From assembly GCF_010501075.1 (NCBI RefSeq), contig NZ_QVMN01000004.1:1-64000 (forward strand): a stretch of 64,000 nt of DNA, written 5' to 3'. The stretch is from Dysgonomonas sp. 25. GTDB taxonomy: Bacteria; Bacteroidota; Bacteroidia; Bacteroidales; Dysgonomonadaceae. Positions 56,620 to 64,000 of the stretch are shown here, piece after piece. A program made the position numbers and the translations under genes. The notes below the pieces were generated by a model. That model ran no database searches, was not told the origin of the DNA, and saw only the letters and a list, made by a program, of their open reading frames with translations. Within the stretch, counting starts at the first letter, position 1. Every line of letters begins with the position of its first letter.

Positions 56620-58202
56620 TGAAATTGAGAAAAGGATTCTTGTTGCCGGTTGGGCTGATCTGCGGATTTACTCCATTGATAGCACAATCAGCTCCTCAGC
56701 CATCAACCGGGGGAAAGGAACGCCCTAATATTCTTTTCATCCTGTCGGACGACCATACCTCGCAAGCTTGGGGTATTTATGGCGGGGTTTTGGGCGATTA
56801 TGTCAGGAATGATAATATAAGACGCCTTGCCGAAGAGGGGTGTACGTTAGATAATACTTTCTGTACTAACTCGATATCGGTACCCAGCAGAGCCGCTATC
56901 CTGACAGGCGCATATAGCCAGAATAATGGAGTGTATACACTGGAAGACGCTCTGTATCCCGAAGCTGATAATATTGCCAAGCAATTGCAGATGAGTGGTT
57001 ATCAAACAGCTTTATTTGGTAAATGGCATTTGAAGAAGAAGCCTGCAGGCTTTGATGACTTTTGTGTTTTTCATGATCAGGGAGAATATTATAATCCTAT
57101 AATGAAAACAGAGCGGAACTGGGTAGATGATGATATTGCTAAGGCTGGAGATACGATATCCGGCTTTTCGACGGATATTGTGACCGGCATGACGATAGAC
57201 TGGATAAAGAACAGGGATAAGGATAAACCTTTTATGATGTTCTGCCACTTTAAGGCAACGCACGAGCCTTGGGATTTTCCTGAACGCTTCAGGTATTTAT
57301 ATGACGATGTTGTGTTTCCTGAGCCGGAAAGTATGATGGAATTCGGGCCTGAACAATCAGGACGTACTTATGAAGGGCGGCAGTTGGAAAACATGGCATG
57401 GAGATGGGAAAATACCTCCAAAGATCCTGCAGCCTGGTGGTGTCTCTATCCGGAACTTCCATTCTCAATTCAGGGATTGGATAAAACAGAAGCGCGGAAG
57501 AAGACTTATCAAAAATTGGTTAAGGACTATTTGCGTTGTGGCGCAGCAATTGACGACAATATAGGGCGCTTACTCGACACACTCGATAAAGAAGGATTAG
57601 CCGAAAATACAATCGTTGTTTATGTATCCGATCAAGGATATTTCCTTGGAGAGCATGGATTCTTTGATAAGCGGATGATGTTGGAAGAGTCGCTTCGTAT
57701 GCCTTTTGTGATCCGCTATCCGAAAGAAATACCGGCAGGAACGCGTAACGATGATATTATACTGAATGTAGACTTTGCTGCCTTGTTGGCGGATTATGCC
57801 GGGGCAAACGTTCCGGAGAAATCGCAGGGAAGGAGTTTCCGCGAAAACCTGAAAGGAGATACTCCGGCAGATTGGCGTCAGTCGATGTATTACAGGTACT
57901 GGACACATCATACCATACGTCCGGCGCATATGGGCATCCGGAGCCGTGATTACAAACTGATGTTTCTTTATGGAGATCCTTTAGGGATGGATGGCTCGGA
58001 CATGGAAGCGAAGCTCCCCGAGTGGGAATTTTATGACTTGAAAACTGATCCTTATGAGAATCATAATCAGTACAACAACCCTGAATATAAAGATATTATT
58101 TATCGGATGAAAAGGGAAATGCTGAACCTGAGGTATGAAGTGCAGGACACGGATAAAGATAATCCAAGGATGGAGGAGATCCTACAGTCTTATTATTGGT
58201 GA
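56619..58202 (+). CDS. Exported serine-type sulfatase
   Basis: 527 residues, signal peptide ending ..PLIAQS. Core motifs are ILSDDHTSQA, maturation motif Ser87-V-P-S-Arg91 (SISVPSRAAILTG), FGKWHLKKKP and VYVSDQGYFLGEHG. It is clearly distinct from the first sulfatase. Some features recall amino-sugar 6-O-sulfatases, and the GH20 gene 33 bp downstream fits removal of sulfate from N-acetylhexosamine, but the specificity is inferred. It overlaps the upstream sulfatase by one base. Confidence 0.92.
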   Translation: MKLRKGFLLPVGLICGFTPLIAQSAPQPSTGGKERPNILFILSDDHTSQAWGIYGGVLGDYVRNDNIRRLAEEGCTLDNTFCTNSISVPSRAAILTGAYSQNNGVYTLEDALYPEADNIAKQLQMSGYQTALFGKWHLKKKPAGFDDFCVFHDQGEYYNPIMKTERNWVDDDIAKAGDTISGFSTDIVTGMTIDWIKNRDKDKPFMMFCHFKATHEPWDFPERFRYLYDDVVFPEPESMMEFGPEQSGRTYEGRQLENMAWRWENTSKDPAAWWCLYPELPFSIQGLDKTEARKKTYQKLVKDYLRCGAAIDDNIGRLLDTLDKEGLAENTIVVYVSDQGYFLGEHGFFDKRMMLEESLRMPFVIRYPKEIPAGTRNDDIILNVDFAALLADYAGANVPEKSQGRSFRENLKGDTPADWRQSMYYRYWTHHTIRPAHMGIRSRDYKLMFLYGDPLGMDGSDMEAKLPEWEFYDLKTDPYENHNQYNNPEYKDIIYRMKREMLNLRYEVQDTDKDNPRMEEILQSYYW

Positions 58203-58235
58203 AATAATGATTTATTTATATAATTATATAACTTT

Positions 58236-60506
58236 ATGAAAAAGATATTATTAGGTGTTTTTATAGCGGTATTCAGTTTTTGTTCGCTACAGGCAAAAGG
58301 AGAACCGCAATTGCCCATTATTCCTTACCCGGCCAATATTCAGCTATTGGATGGGAGTTTCGAATTGAACGGGAATGTATCTATCGTAGTGACAGATACT
58401 AAACGATTCGGCAATGAGGCATCGTATTTGCAATCTTTGTTACAAAGTGTGCTCGGCAAAAATGTTTCGGTTTCGAAAAAAGCGAAAAAGAATGGCATCG
58501 AAATCCGTTACGACGCGGCCTTGTCTTCGGATGAGTCCTACAAACTGGATATAGCATCGGATAAAGTTATCATTCGTGCCAAGGACGGCAAAGGTGCTTT
58601 CTATGCCATACAAACCTTGAGGCAGCTGCTTCCGTTTGATATGCAAAATGCCGTGATGCTCCCCAATCTCAAAATAGAAGATACCCCGGGTTTCACTTGG
58701 CGGGGAATGCATCTGGACGTATCGCGCCATTTCTACACGATGGATTATCTGAGGAAGCATATCGACCGTTTGGCATACTACAAATTCAATAAATTCCATA
58801 TCCACCTGACCGACGATCAGGGCTGGCGGATAGAGATAAAACAATATCCTAAACTGACTTCGGAGGGTGCATGGCGTACACTCAAGAATAAGCACGATTC
58901 GACCTGTATCGCGCGCTCGAAAGACAATCCGAACTTCGAAATCGATCCGCGCTTTATCCGCGAGAAGGATGGCGAGGAAATATACGGCGGCTTCTATACA
59001 CAAGAAGAAATGAAAGACCTGATTGCTTATGCTCAGGCAAGACACGTCGAAATCGTTCCCGAGGTAGACATGCCGGGGCATATGATGGCAGCTATCAACG
59101 CCTATCCTTTCCTGTTGGATGGTGAAGCCGGATGGGGAGAGTTGTTTTCTACGCCTATTTGCCCGTGCAAGGAAGATGTATATACATTTGCCAAAAATGT
59201 GCTTAGCGAGATAGCCGATTTGTTTCCGTCGGAATATTTGCACATCGGCGGAGATGAGGTAGACATGGAAACATGGAAAGAATCAGAAAACTGTCAGCGG
59301 TTTATGAAAGAGCATAATCTGGAAGATGTGCATAAATTGCATAGCTACTTTATCCGCGAGATGCAAAGTTTCCTCGAATCGAAAGGGAAAAAGACTATTG
59401 CATGGGACGAGCTCCTTGATGGAGGAACAAATTCGAAAACGATAATCATGTATTGGCGAGGATGGGTGAAAGATGCTTCCCTGAAAGCTGTGGAGAATGG
59501 CAACGAGGTGATTATGACCCCTACCAATCCGCTGTACTTCGACTATGCCAATAACAATACCAGTACGTACAACGTCTACACGATGGATGTCGTATATCCT
59601 GATATCCCCGCAGATAAGAAGCACCTGATATTGGGTGCGCAAGCCAATCTTTGGGCGGAATATATACCTAACGAAAGGCAAGCCGAATATCAGATGTATC
59701 CGCGTATGCTGGCATTAGCCGAAAGGGTATGGACAAATGATCCGCACCATTACGACGATTTCTATGCCCGTTTGTTGCAGCACTATCCTAAACTGGATGC
59801 GATGGGCGTAAATTATAGATTGCCCGATATCGAAGGATTTGCCTTGGAAAATGTTTATGTAGGCTCAACTCAATTCAAGGTGAATAGCCCGTTACCGGAT
59901 ATGACGATTCATTACACGTTGGACGGCAGCGTGCCGGAACGGACATCTACAGAACTATCGTCACCGGTCTCTATTGCTACCCCTACAACATTGAAGATGG
60001 CGCTATTCAGCCCGGGGGGCGTAAGAGGTGAAATCTATAGCTTGAATTTCAAACCGAGCGAGATGAAGGAAGCCGTTAAGGTAGAGAATCCAAAAGCAGG
60101 TTTACAATGCAGCTTCTTTGACGGAGCCTATAAGACGACTAAAGAGATGGCCGGTAAGACGCCGGATGAGGTATTTGTCGTTTCCAGCATCAAAGCACCA
60201 AAGGAAACCAAACAATTCGGGCTAATATTCGATGGCTATATTGATGTGCCTGAAACCGGTATCTATAGCTTCTTCTATACGTGCGACGACGGAGGTGTGT
60301 TGTATATAGACAACGAATTGGTTATCGACAACGATGGCTGGCATTCCGCTATCCTGCAGAGCGGGCAGTCTGCAATGAAAAAAGGGTTGCATCCATTCAA
60401 ACTCGACTTTGTAGAAGGTGGAGGCGGCTATACGTTGAGGCTTCAATATAGCTTTAACGGAAGTGCACCGAAAGATATTCCGGATAGCTGGTTCAAACAT
60501 AAATAA
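58236..60506 (+). CDS. GH20 beta-N-acetylhexosaminidase with PA14-like domain
   Basis: 756 residues, signal peptide ending ..LQAKG. An N-terminal GH20b domain (about 25-150) precedes the barrel with HLTDDQGWRIE and the catalytic pair Asp340-Glu341 (HIGGDEVDMETW). A chitobiase-type C-terminal segment (about 540-610) and a PA14-like domain (GIYSFFYTCDDGGVLYIDN) follow. It removes terminal GlcNAc or GalNAc, presumably after the sulfatases have acted. It is the third gene of the sulfatase operon. Confidence 0.93.
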   Translation: MKKILLGVFIAVFSFCSLQAKGEPQLPIIPYPANIQLLDGSFELNGNVSIVVTDTKRFGNEASYLQSLLQSVLGKNVSVSKKAKKNGIEIRYDAALSSDESYKLDIASDKVIIRAKDGKGAFYAIQTLRQLLPFDMQNAVMLPNLKIEDTPGFTWRGMHLDVSRHFYTMDYLRKHIDRLAYYKFNKFHIHLTDDQGWRIEIKQYPKLTSEGAWRTLKNKHDSTCIARSKDNPNFEIDPRFIREKDGEEIYGGFYTQEEMKDLIAYAQARHVEIVPEVDMPGHMMAAINAYPFLLDGEAGWGELFSTPICPCKEDVYTFAKNVLSEIADLFPSEYLHIGGDEVDMETWKESENCQRFMKEHNLEDVHKLHSYFIREMQSFLESKGKKTIAWDELLDGGTNSKTIIMYWRGWVKDASLKAVENGNEVIMTPTNPLYFDYANNNTSTYNVYTMDVVYPDIPADKKHLILGAQANLWAEYIPNERQAEYQMYPRMLALAERVWTNDPHHYDDFYARLLQHYPKLDAMGVNYRLPDIEGFALENVYVGSTQFKVNSPLPDMTIHYTLDGSVPERTSTELSSPVSIATPTTLKMALFSPGGVRGEIYSLNFKPSEMKEAVKVENPKAGLQCSFFDGAYKTTKEMAGKTPDEVFVVSSIKAPKETKQFGLIFDGYIDVPETGIYSFFYTCDDGGVLYIDNELVIDNDGWHSAILQSGQSAMKKGLHPFKLDFVEGGGGYTLRLQYSFNGSAPKDIPDSWFKHK

Positions 60507-60508
60507 GC

Positions 60509-60570
60509 AGGGATTCCCGATCGAGAGCGGGATATTCCCATGGGGCATCTTCTAAAGATGCCCTGCTTTT
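60509..60570 (+). terminator. Terminator of the sulfatase-GH20 operon
   Basis: GGGCATCTT / AAGATGCCC with a 3-nt loop is nested inside a GCAGGG / CCCTGC outer stem and followed by TTTT. Confidence 0.75.
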
Positions 60571-60599
60571 GTTAAAATTATAAATAATTGACTTTTTTG

Positions 60600-60644
60600 T
60601 TAGGGGAAATCAATTTTCATGTGTTTTAAATATAACGAGAAGAT
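60600..60644 (+). promoter_or_regulatory. Repeated ECF-type promoter motif, copy 2 (fecR)
   Basis: TTAGGGGAAA, 9 nt, ATGTGTTTTA, then ATATAACG, followed by GAGAAGA, nearly identical to copy 1. It lies just before the anti-sigma gene. Confidence 0.6.
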
Positions 60645-60685
60645 AATTATAATAACGAAAAAAAAGTATCAAGCAACTGGCAGAC

Positions 60686-61651
60686 ATGAATCAGGAAACA
60701 TTATATAGATTTTTTAATGGGCAAACATCCGAAGAAGAGAACGCTCTTCTCGAAAAATGGATTGGTGAAAGTCCGGATAACGAACGTACGTTTCTTGAGC
60801 AACGAAAATTGTTTGATTCGATACTGCTGTTGAAAGACGAGCACGATATTCAGTCTATTCTCGCAGACAAAAAAGAAGAAGCCGCCTTGTATCCGAAGCG
60901 TAGGTATAATCTTTTTAGAGAGGTGCTGAAAATTGCGTCTGTTGCGGTGATAGCCTTTTTCGTAACCTATTTTCTGATAGAGAAGCCGGAAGAGCCTAAT
61001 TATACGGCTATGCAAACGATAACTGTTCCTGCCGGACAGCGTATAAATATTGTATTGCCGGATGGGACGAATGCATGGCTCAATGCCCGCACGACGATTC
61101 AATATCCCGTTTCATTTAATGCTAAAGAGCGTTTTGTGAAATTGGATGGTCAGGCATACTTCGATGTTTATCATGATGAGGAAATCCCTTTTATTGTGGA
61201 GACAGAAAAGGGAAGAATACAGGTGTTAGGGACACAATTTGATGTATTAGACTATTCTGGTGCCCATTCCTTCGAGACGGCATTGATGGATGGTTCGGTG
61301 AAAGTATCTTTGCATGCCGACCCAAAACAGGAAATGATCCTTTCGCCCGATAACAAAGTGTTTCTTGCCGATGGGAGATTGCAGCAGGTAGCGCTGACCG
61401 ATTATAATTCGTATCGCTGGAAAGAAGGATTGATTTCGTTTGTCAATAACCCTTTTGTCGATATAATGAAAGAATTTGAGAAAAGTTATGGTATCGAAAT
61501 AGTTATTCATAATAATACAGTGTCGGACTATTCGTACACAGGTAAATTTAGAATAACAGACGGTATCGATTACGCCCTGAGAGTTTTGCAAAAGGATTTA
61601 CATTTTACTTATACGCGGGATACCGAAAACAATATAATATACATCAAGTGA
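60686..61651 (+). CDS. FecR-family anti-sigma factor
   Basis: 321 residues. An N-terminal cytoplasmic sigma-binding domain (about 1-80), one membrane helix (about 89-107), the FecR domain (TVPAGQRINIVLPDGTNAWL.. LGTQFDVLDY) and a C-terminal DUF4974 domain (about 245-321). It holds the ECF sigma factor until the receptor encoded downstream signals through its STN domain. It follows promoter copy 2 by 40 bp. Confidence 0.93.
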   Translation: MNQETLYRFFNGQTSEEENALLEKWIGESPDNERTFLEQRKLFDSILLLKDEHDIQSILADKKEEAALYPKRRYNLFREVLKIASVAVIAFFVTYFLIEKPEEPNYTAMQTITVPAGQRINIVLPDGTNAWLNARTTIQYPVSFNAKERFVKLDGQAYFDVYHDEEIPFIVETEKGRIQVLGTQFDVLDYSGAHSFETALMDGSVKVSLHADPKQEMILSPDNKVFLADGRLQQVALTDYNSYRWKEGLISFVNNPFVDIMKEFEKSYGIEIVIHNNTVSDYSYTGKFRITDGIDYALRVLQKDLHFTYTRDTENNIIYIK

Positions 61652-61656
61652 ATTGA

Positions 61657-61680
61657 TAGGGGGAAACTAAGTTTCCATAC
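61657..61680 (+). promoter_or_regulatory. Repeated ECF-type promoter motif, copy 3 (receptor), diverged
   Basis: TAGGGGGAAACTAAGTTTCCATAC keeps the GGGGAAA block and part of the spacing, 211 bp before the receptor start. Its downstream half is less conserved than in copies 1 and 2. The 61681-61890 leader holds no gene. Confidence 0.4.
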
Positions 61681-61890
61681 AGAATGAACCGTTACCGGAA
61701 TTGAATCTAATTGAATGAATATATAAAATGAATATATAAGGAGTAGAAAAACAAAAAAAACAGGAATGCTTATGAAAAACAACAACTAAAATGGATAAAA
61801 AAAATGCCAAAAAATGCGGCAACATTCTTTGGCATAGCTGAAAAAATCAATACAAAAATATCGTATTAACTTTATTATCATTACAAATCT

Positions 61891-64000
61891 ATGAAAAATA
61901 ACGATTTGCCAGATGTTTTTCCCAAAAAATATCATTCGGCTAAACAATTCCTTAGAATTATGAGAACAGCAATTCTGCTATTACTATGTAGTGTACAGTT
62001 TTTGTATGCAGGAAATTCGTATTCTCAGACATCGAGAGTATCGATAAAAATGAAGAATGTTCAGTTAGATAAAATACTGACTGAAATTGAAACTCAAACC
62101 GACTATTTGTTTATCTACAACAATAAGGTAGAGGCTAAACAAAAGCTCTCTGTTAATGTGGTAGATAAACCGGTAAACTCTCTTCTATCCGAATTGTTCA
62201 GTAGTACAGATATCACTTACTCTATGGAAGGGAATCATATTATTCTCTCGAAAAAAGAAGTAAATGCTGCACAACAATCAAAAACGATTTCGGGGACGAT
62301 TGTAGATAAAACGGGCGAACCGCTTATCGGCGTTAGTGTTGCCGTCAAAGGGACGACCAATGGAGCACAAACGGATATCGACGGTAAATTCACATTGAAT
62401 GTCAATGACGGAGACATAATTGTCATTTCCTATGTTGGCTATAAATCGCAGGAATTATCGGTCGGAAACCGTACAGTATTTAATATCACTCTCGAAGAAA
62501 GCAATATCGCTCTGGAAGAGGTTGTTGTAACGGCTCTGGGTATTAAAAGGTCAGAGAAAGCATTGAGTTACAATGTACAACAAATAAACTCCGACGATTT
62601 GACTACCGTAAAAGATGCCAACTTCATGAACTCTCTCTCGGGAAAGGTTGCAGGGGTTAACATCAACGCATCTGCTACAGGTATCGGTGGTGCTACACGT
62701 GTGGTGATGCGTGGTACAAAATCGATAACGAAAGACAATAATGCTTTCTATGTAATAGATGGTATTCCGATTATGAATACTAACAAGGGTTCATTAGAAC
62801 ATAATAACGAATATAACCTTCAGCCACGTGGTGAAGCTATTGCTGATTTGAACCCGGAAGATATCGAAAGCATTACAGTGCTGACAGGTCCTTCGGCTGC
62901 TGCCCTTTACGGGTCTGATGCTGCAAATGGAGCAATTGTGATTACTACTAAAAAAGGGAAAGTAGGAAAACCTCAGATTACTTACTCTAACCAAACGACT
63001 TTCTCCAAACCATTTATAATGCCGGAGTTTCAACGTACATACGGAAATAAACCGAATGCTTATGCGAGCTGGTCGGATGAGAAACTGACTACTCCTTCAA
63101 GCTTCAGTCCGAGAGATTTCTTCAATACCGGTAGCAACGTGCAAAACTCATTGAGTATGTCAGTCGGTAGCGAAAGAAGCCAGACTTATGCTTCGCTATC
63201 GGATACAAGAGCCGAAGGTATCATCCCAAATAATACATTCGAGCGTACGAATGTGACGTTGAGAAATACGACCAACTTCCTGAACGAAAAAATGACATTG
63301 GATTTCTCCTTGTCATATGTTCGTCAGAAAGATAACAATATGCTTGCACAAGGACAATATTTCAACCCGTTAGTGCCTCTTTATACTTTCCCTCGCGGAG
63401 AAGATTTCAATGCTGTAAGAACGTACGAAGATTATAACTCGACACGTGAGATTTACGAACAGCAATGGGCTTGGGGCGACCAGGGCTATAACATGCAGAA
63501 TCCATATTGGTTAGCATATCGTAACAATCAAGGGACTAAAAAGTCGAGATACATGGCAAATGTTAGTCTCCAATACGATATTCTTGATTGGTTGAATGTA
63601 AAAGGACGTGCCCGTATCGACGAATCGTCAGGAACTTTTACCCGCAAATTGAATGCGACAACAATCGAACTGTTCTCGGGAGAAGAAGGTTTCTATCGCG
63701 CTCAAAAAGAACAGGACAGACAGAGCTATGCTGACTTGATTGCGACTGTTAATAAGCGCTGGGATGATTATACATTGTTTATGAATGTCGGAACAAGTAT
63801 CATGGACTCCAAACTGAGTACATTAGGTGTTCAGGGTCCTTTGCAAGTTATCCCGAACTTCTTTACAGCGCAGAATATCGACCCTAACGGCCGTAGTGCA
63901 ATGTATATAGACGAAGGAACCCGTATTCAGACTCAATCTGTTTTTGCAAGTGTCGAAGCAGGCTGGAAAAGCATGTTATATCTGACGTTGACCGGTAGAA
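61891..64000 (+). CDS. SusC-like TonB-dependent receptor with STN signalling domain (partial, runs off the end)
   Basis: The first 703 codons of a long receptor open to the window edge. An unusually long N-terminus precedes the hydrophobic signal segment (RTAILLLLCSVQFLYAG). The STN domain (about 50-125, VQLDKILTEIETQTDYLFIY) passes the ligand signal to FecR. A carboxypeptidase-regulatory-like domain (TISGTIVDKTGEPLIGVSV) and the plug with FYVIDGIPIM and the TTKKGK end follow, then barrel strands. It is expected to import oligosaccharides made by the sulfatases and GH20; a susD gene should follow beyond the window. Confidence 0.92.
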   Translation, partial: MKNNDLPDVFPKKYHSAKQFLRIMRTAILLLLCSVQFLYAGNSYSQTSRVSIKMKNVQLDKILTEIETQTDYLFIYNNKVEAKQKLSVNVVDKPVNSLLSELFSSTDITYSMEGNHIILSKKEVNAAQQSKTISGTIVDKTGEPLIGVSVAVKGTTNGAQTDIDGKFTLNVNDGDIIVISYVGYKSQELSVGNRTVFNITLEESNIALEEVVVTALGIKRSEKALSYNVQQINSDDLTTVKDANFMNSLSGKVAGVNINASATGIGGATRVVMRGTKSITKDNNAFYVIDGIPIMNTNKGSLEHNNEYNLQPRGEAIADLNPEDIESITVLTGPSAAALYGSDAANGAIVITTKKGKVGKPQITYSNQTTFSKPFIMPEFQRTYGNKPNAYASWSDEKLTTPSSFSPRDFFNTGSNVQNSLSMSVGSERSQTYASLSDTRAEGIIPNNTFERTNVTLRNTTNFLNEKMTLDFSLSYVRQKDNNMLAQGQYFNPLVPLYTFPRGEDFNAVRTYEDYNSTREIYEQQWAWGDQGYNMQNPYWLAYRNNQGTKKSRYMANVSLQYDILDWLNVKGRARIDESSGTFTRKLNATTIELFSGEEGFYRAQKEQDRQSYADLIATVNKRWDDYTLFMNVGTSIMDSKLSTLGVQGPLQVIPNFFTAQNIDPNGRSAMYIDEGTRIQTQSVFASVEAGWKSMLYLTLTGR

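Overview
The window looks like Bacteroidales chromosome, perhaps a Dysgonomonas or Parabacteroides relative; the species cannot be named from sequence alone. The evidence is SusC/SusD pairs, a hybrid two-component sensor, a FecI/FecR/STN-receptor set, serine-type sulfatases and repeated Bacteroidetes-type -7 promoter boxes (TAnnTTTG).

Left chromosomal part (1-5.7 kb): a secreted GH2 beta-galactosidase with an N-terminal ricin-type lectin domain, the phosphatidylethanolamine pair psd-pssA, and a CAT-anticodon tRNA gene.

The 3' end of that tRNA is the start of two integrated elements in tandem (5.7-39.8 kb). Short repeats of the tRNA end (core GTGGGACCAC) occur at 5698, 24693 and 39839. Element 1 (about 19 kb) begins with an IntDOT-like tyrosine recombinase. 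A 1 kb scar region follows, holding a 198-bp MITE-like unit, oriT-like hairpins and the first 23 codons of a mobilization gene. A complete fructan (levan/inulin-type) utilization locus comes next: a hybrid sensor with a sugar-binding periplasmic domain, fructokinase, MFS permease, GH32, SusC, SusD, surface glycan-binding protein and GH32. The element ends with a frameshifted RteC-like gene. The locus therefore appears to be cargo that replaced the transfer genes. Element 2 (about 15 kb) carries a Rep-like protein, an XRE regulator, two exported proteins, HU and ArdA, a DUF6371-like/DUF3987 replication pair, an excisionase-like protein, two coupled zinc-ribbon/HTH proteins without a transposase catalytic domain, a second tyrosine recombinase, and a single-chain nuclease-methylase-specificity (type IIG-like) enzyme with a palindromic operator. 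A palindrome TGACGnnnCGTCA recurs in its intergenic regions.

Right chromosomal part (39.9-64 kb): an exported aldose-1-epimerase-like protein; an NtrB/NtrC-like pair divergent from a TolC-HlyD-ABC-FtsX export operon that has a convincing sigma-54 promoter with paired upstream palindromes; a copper module (AraC regulator with an HMA domain, CopA ATPase, frameshifted chaperone domain) with an inverted-repeat operator; and a glycan locus made of an ECF sigma factor, two serine-type sulfatases, a GH20 hexosaminidase, a FecR anti-sigma factor and the first 703 codons of an STN-type SusC receptor. Three copies of one promoter-like motif precede the sulfatases, fecR and the receptor, which suggests a single sigma/anti-sigma circuit for sulfated, amino-sugar-containing (mucin- or glycosaminoglycan-like) glycans.
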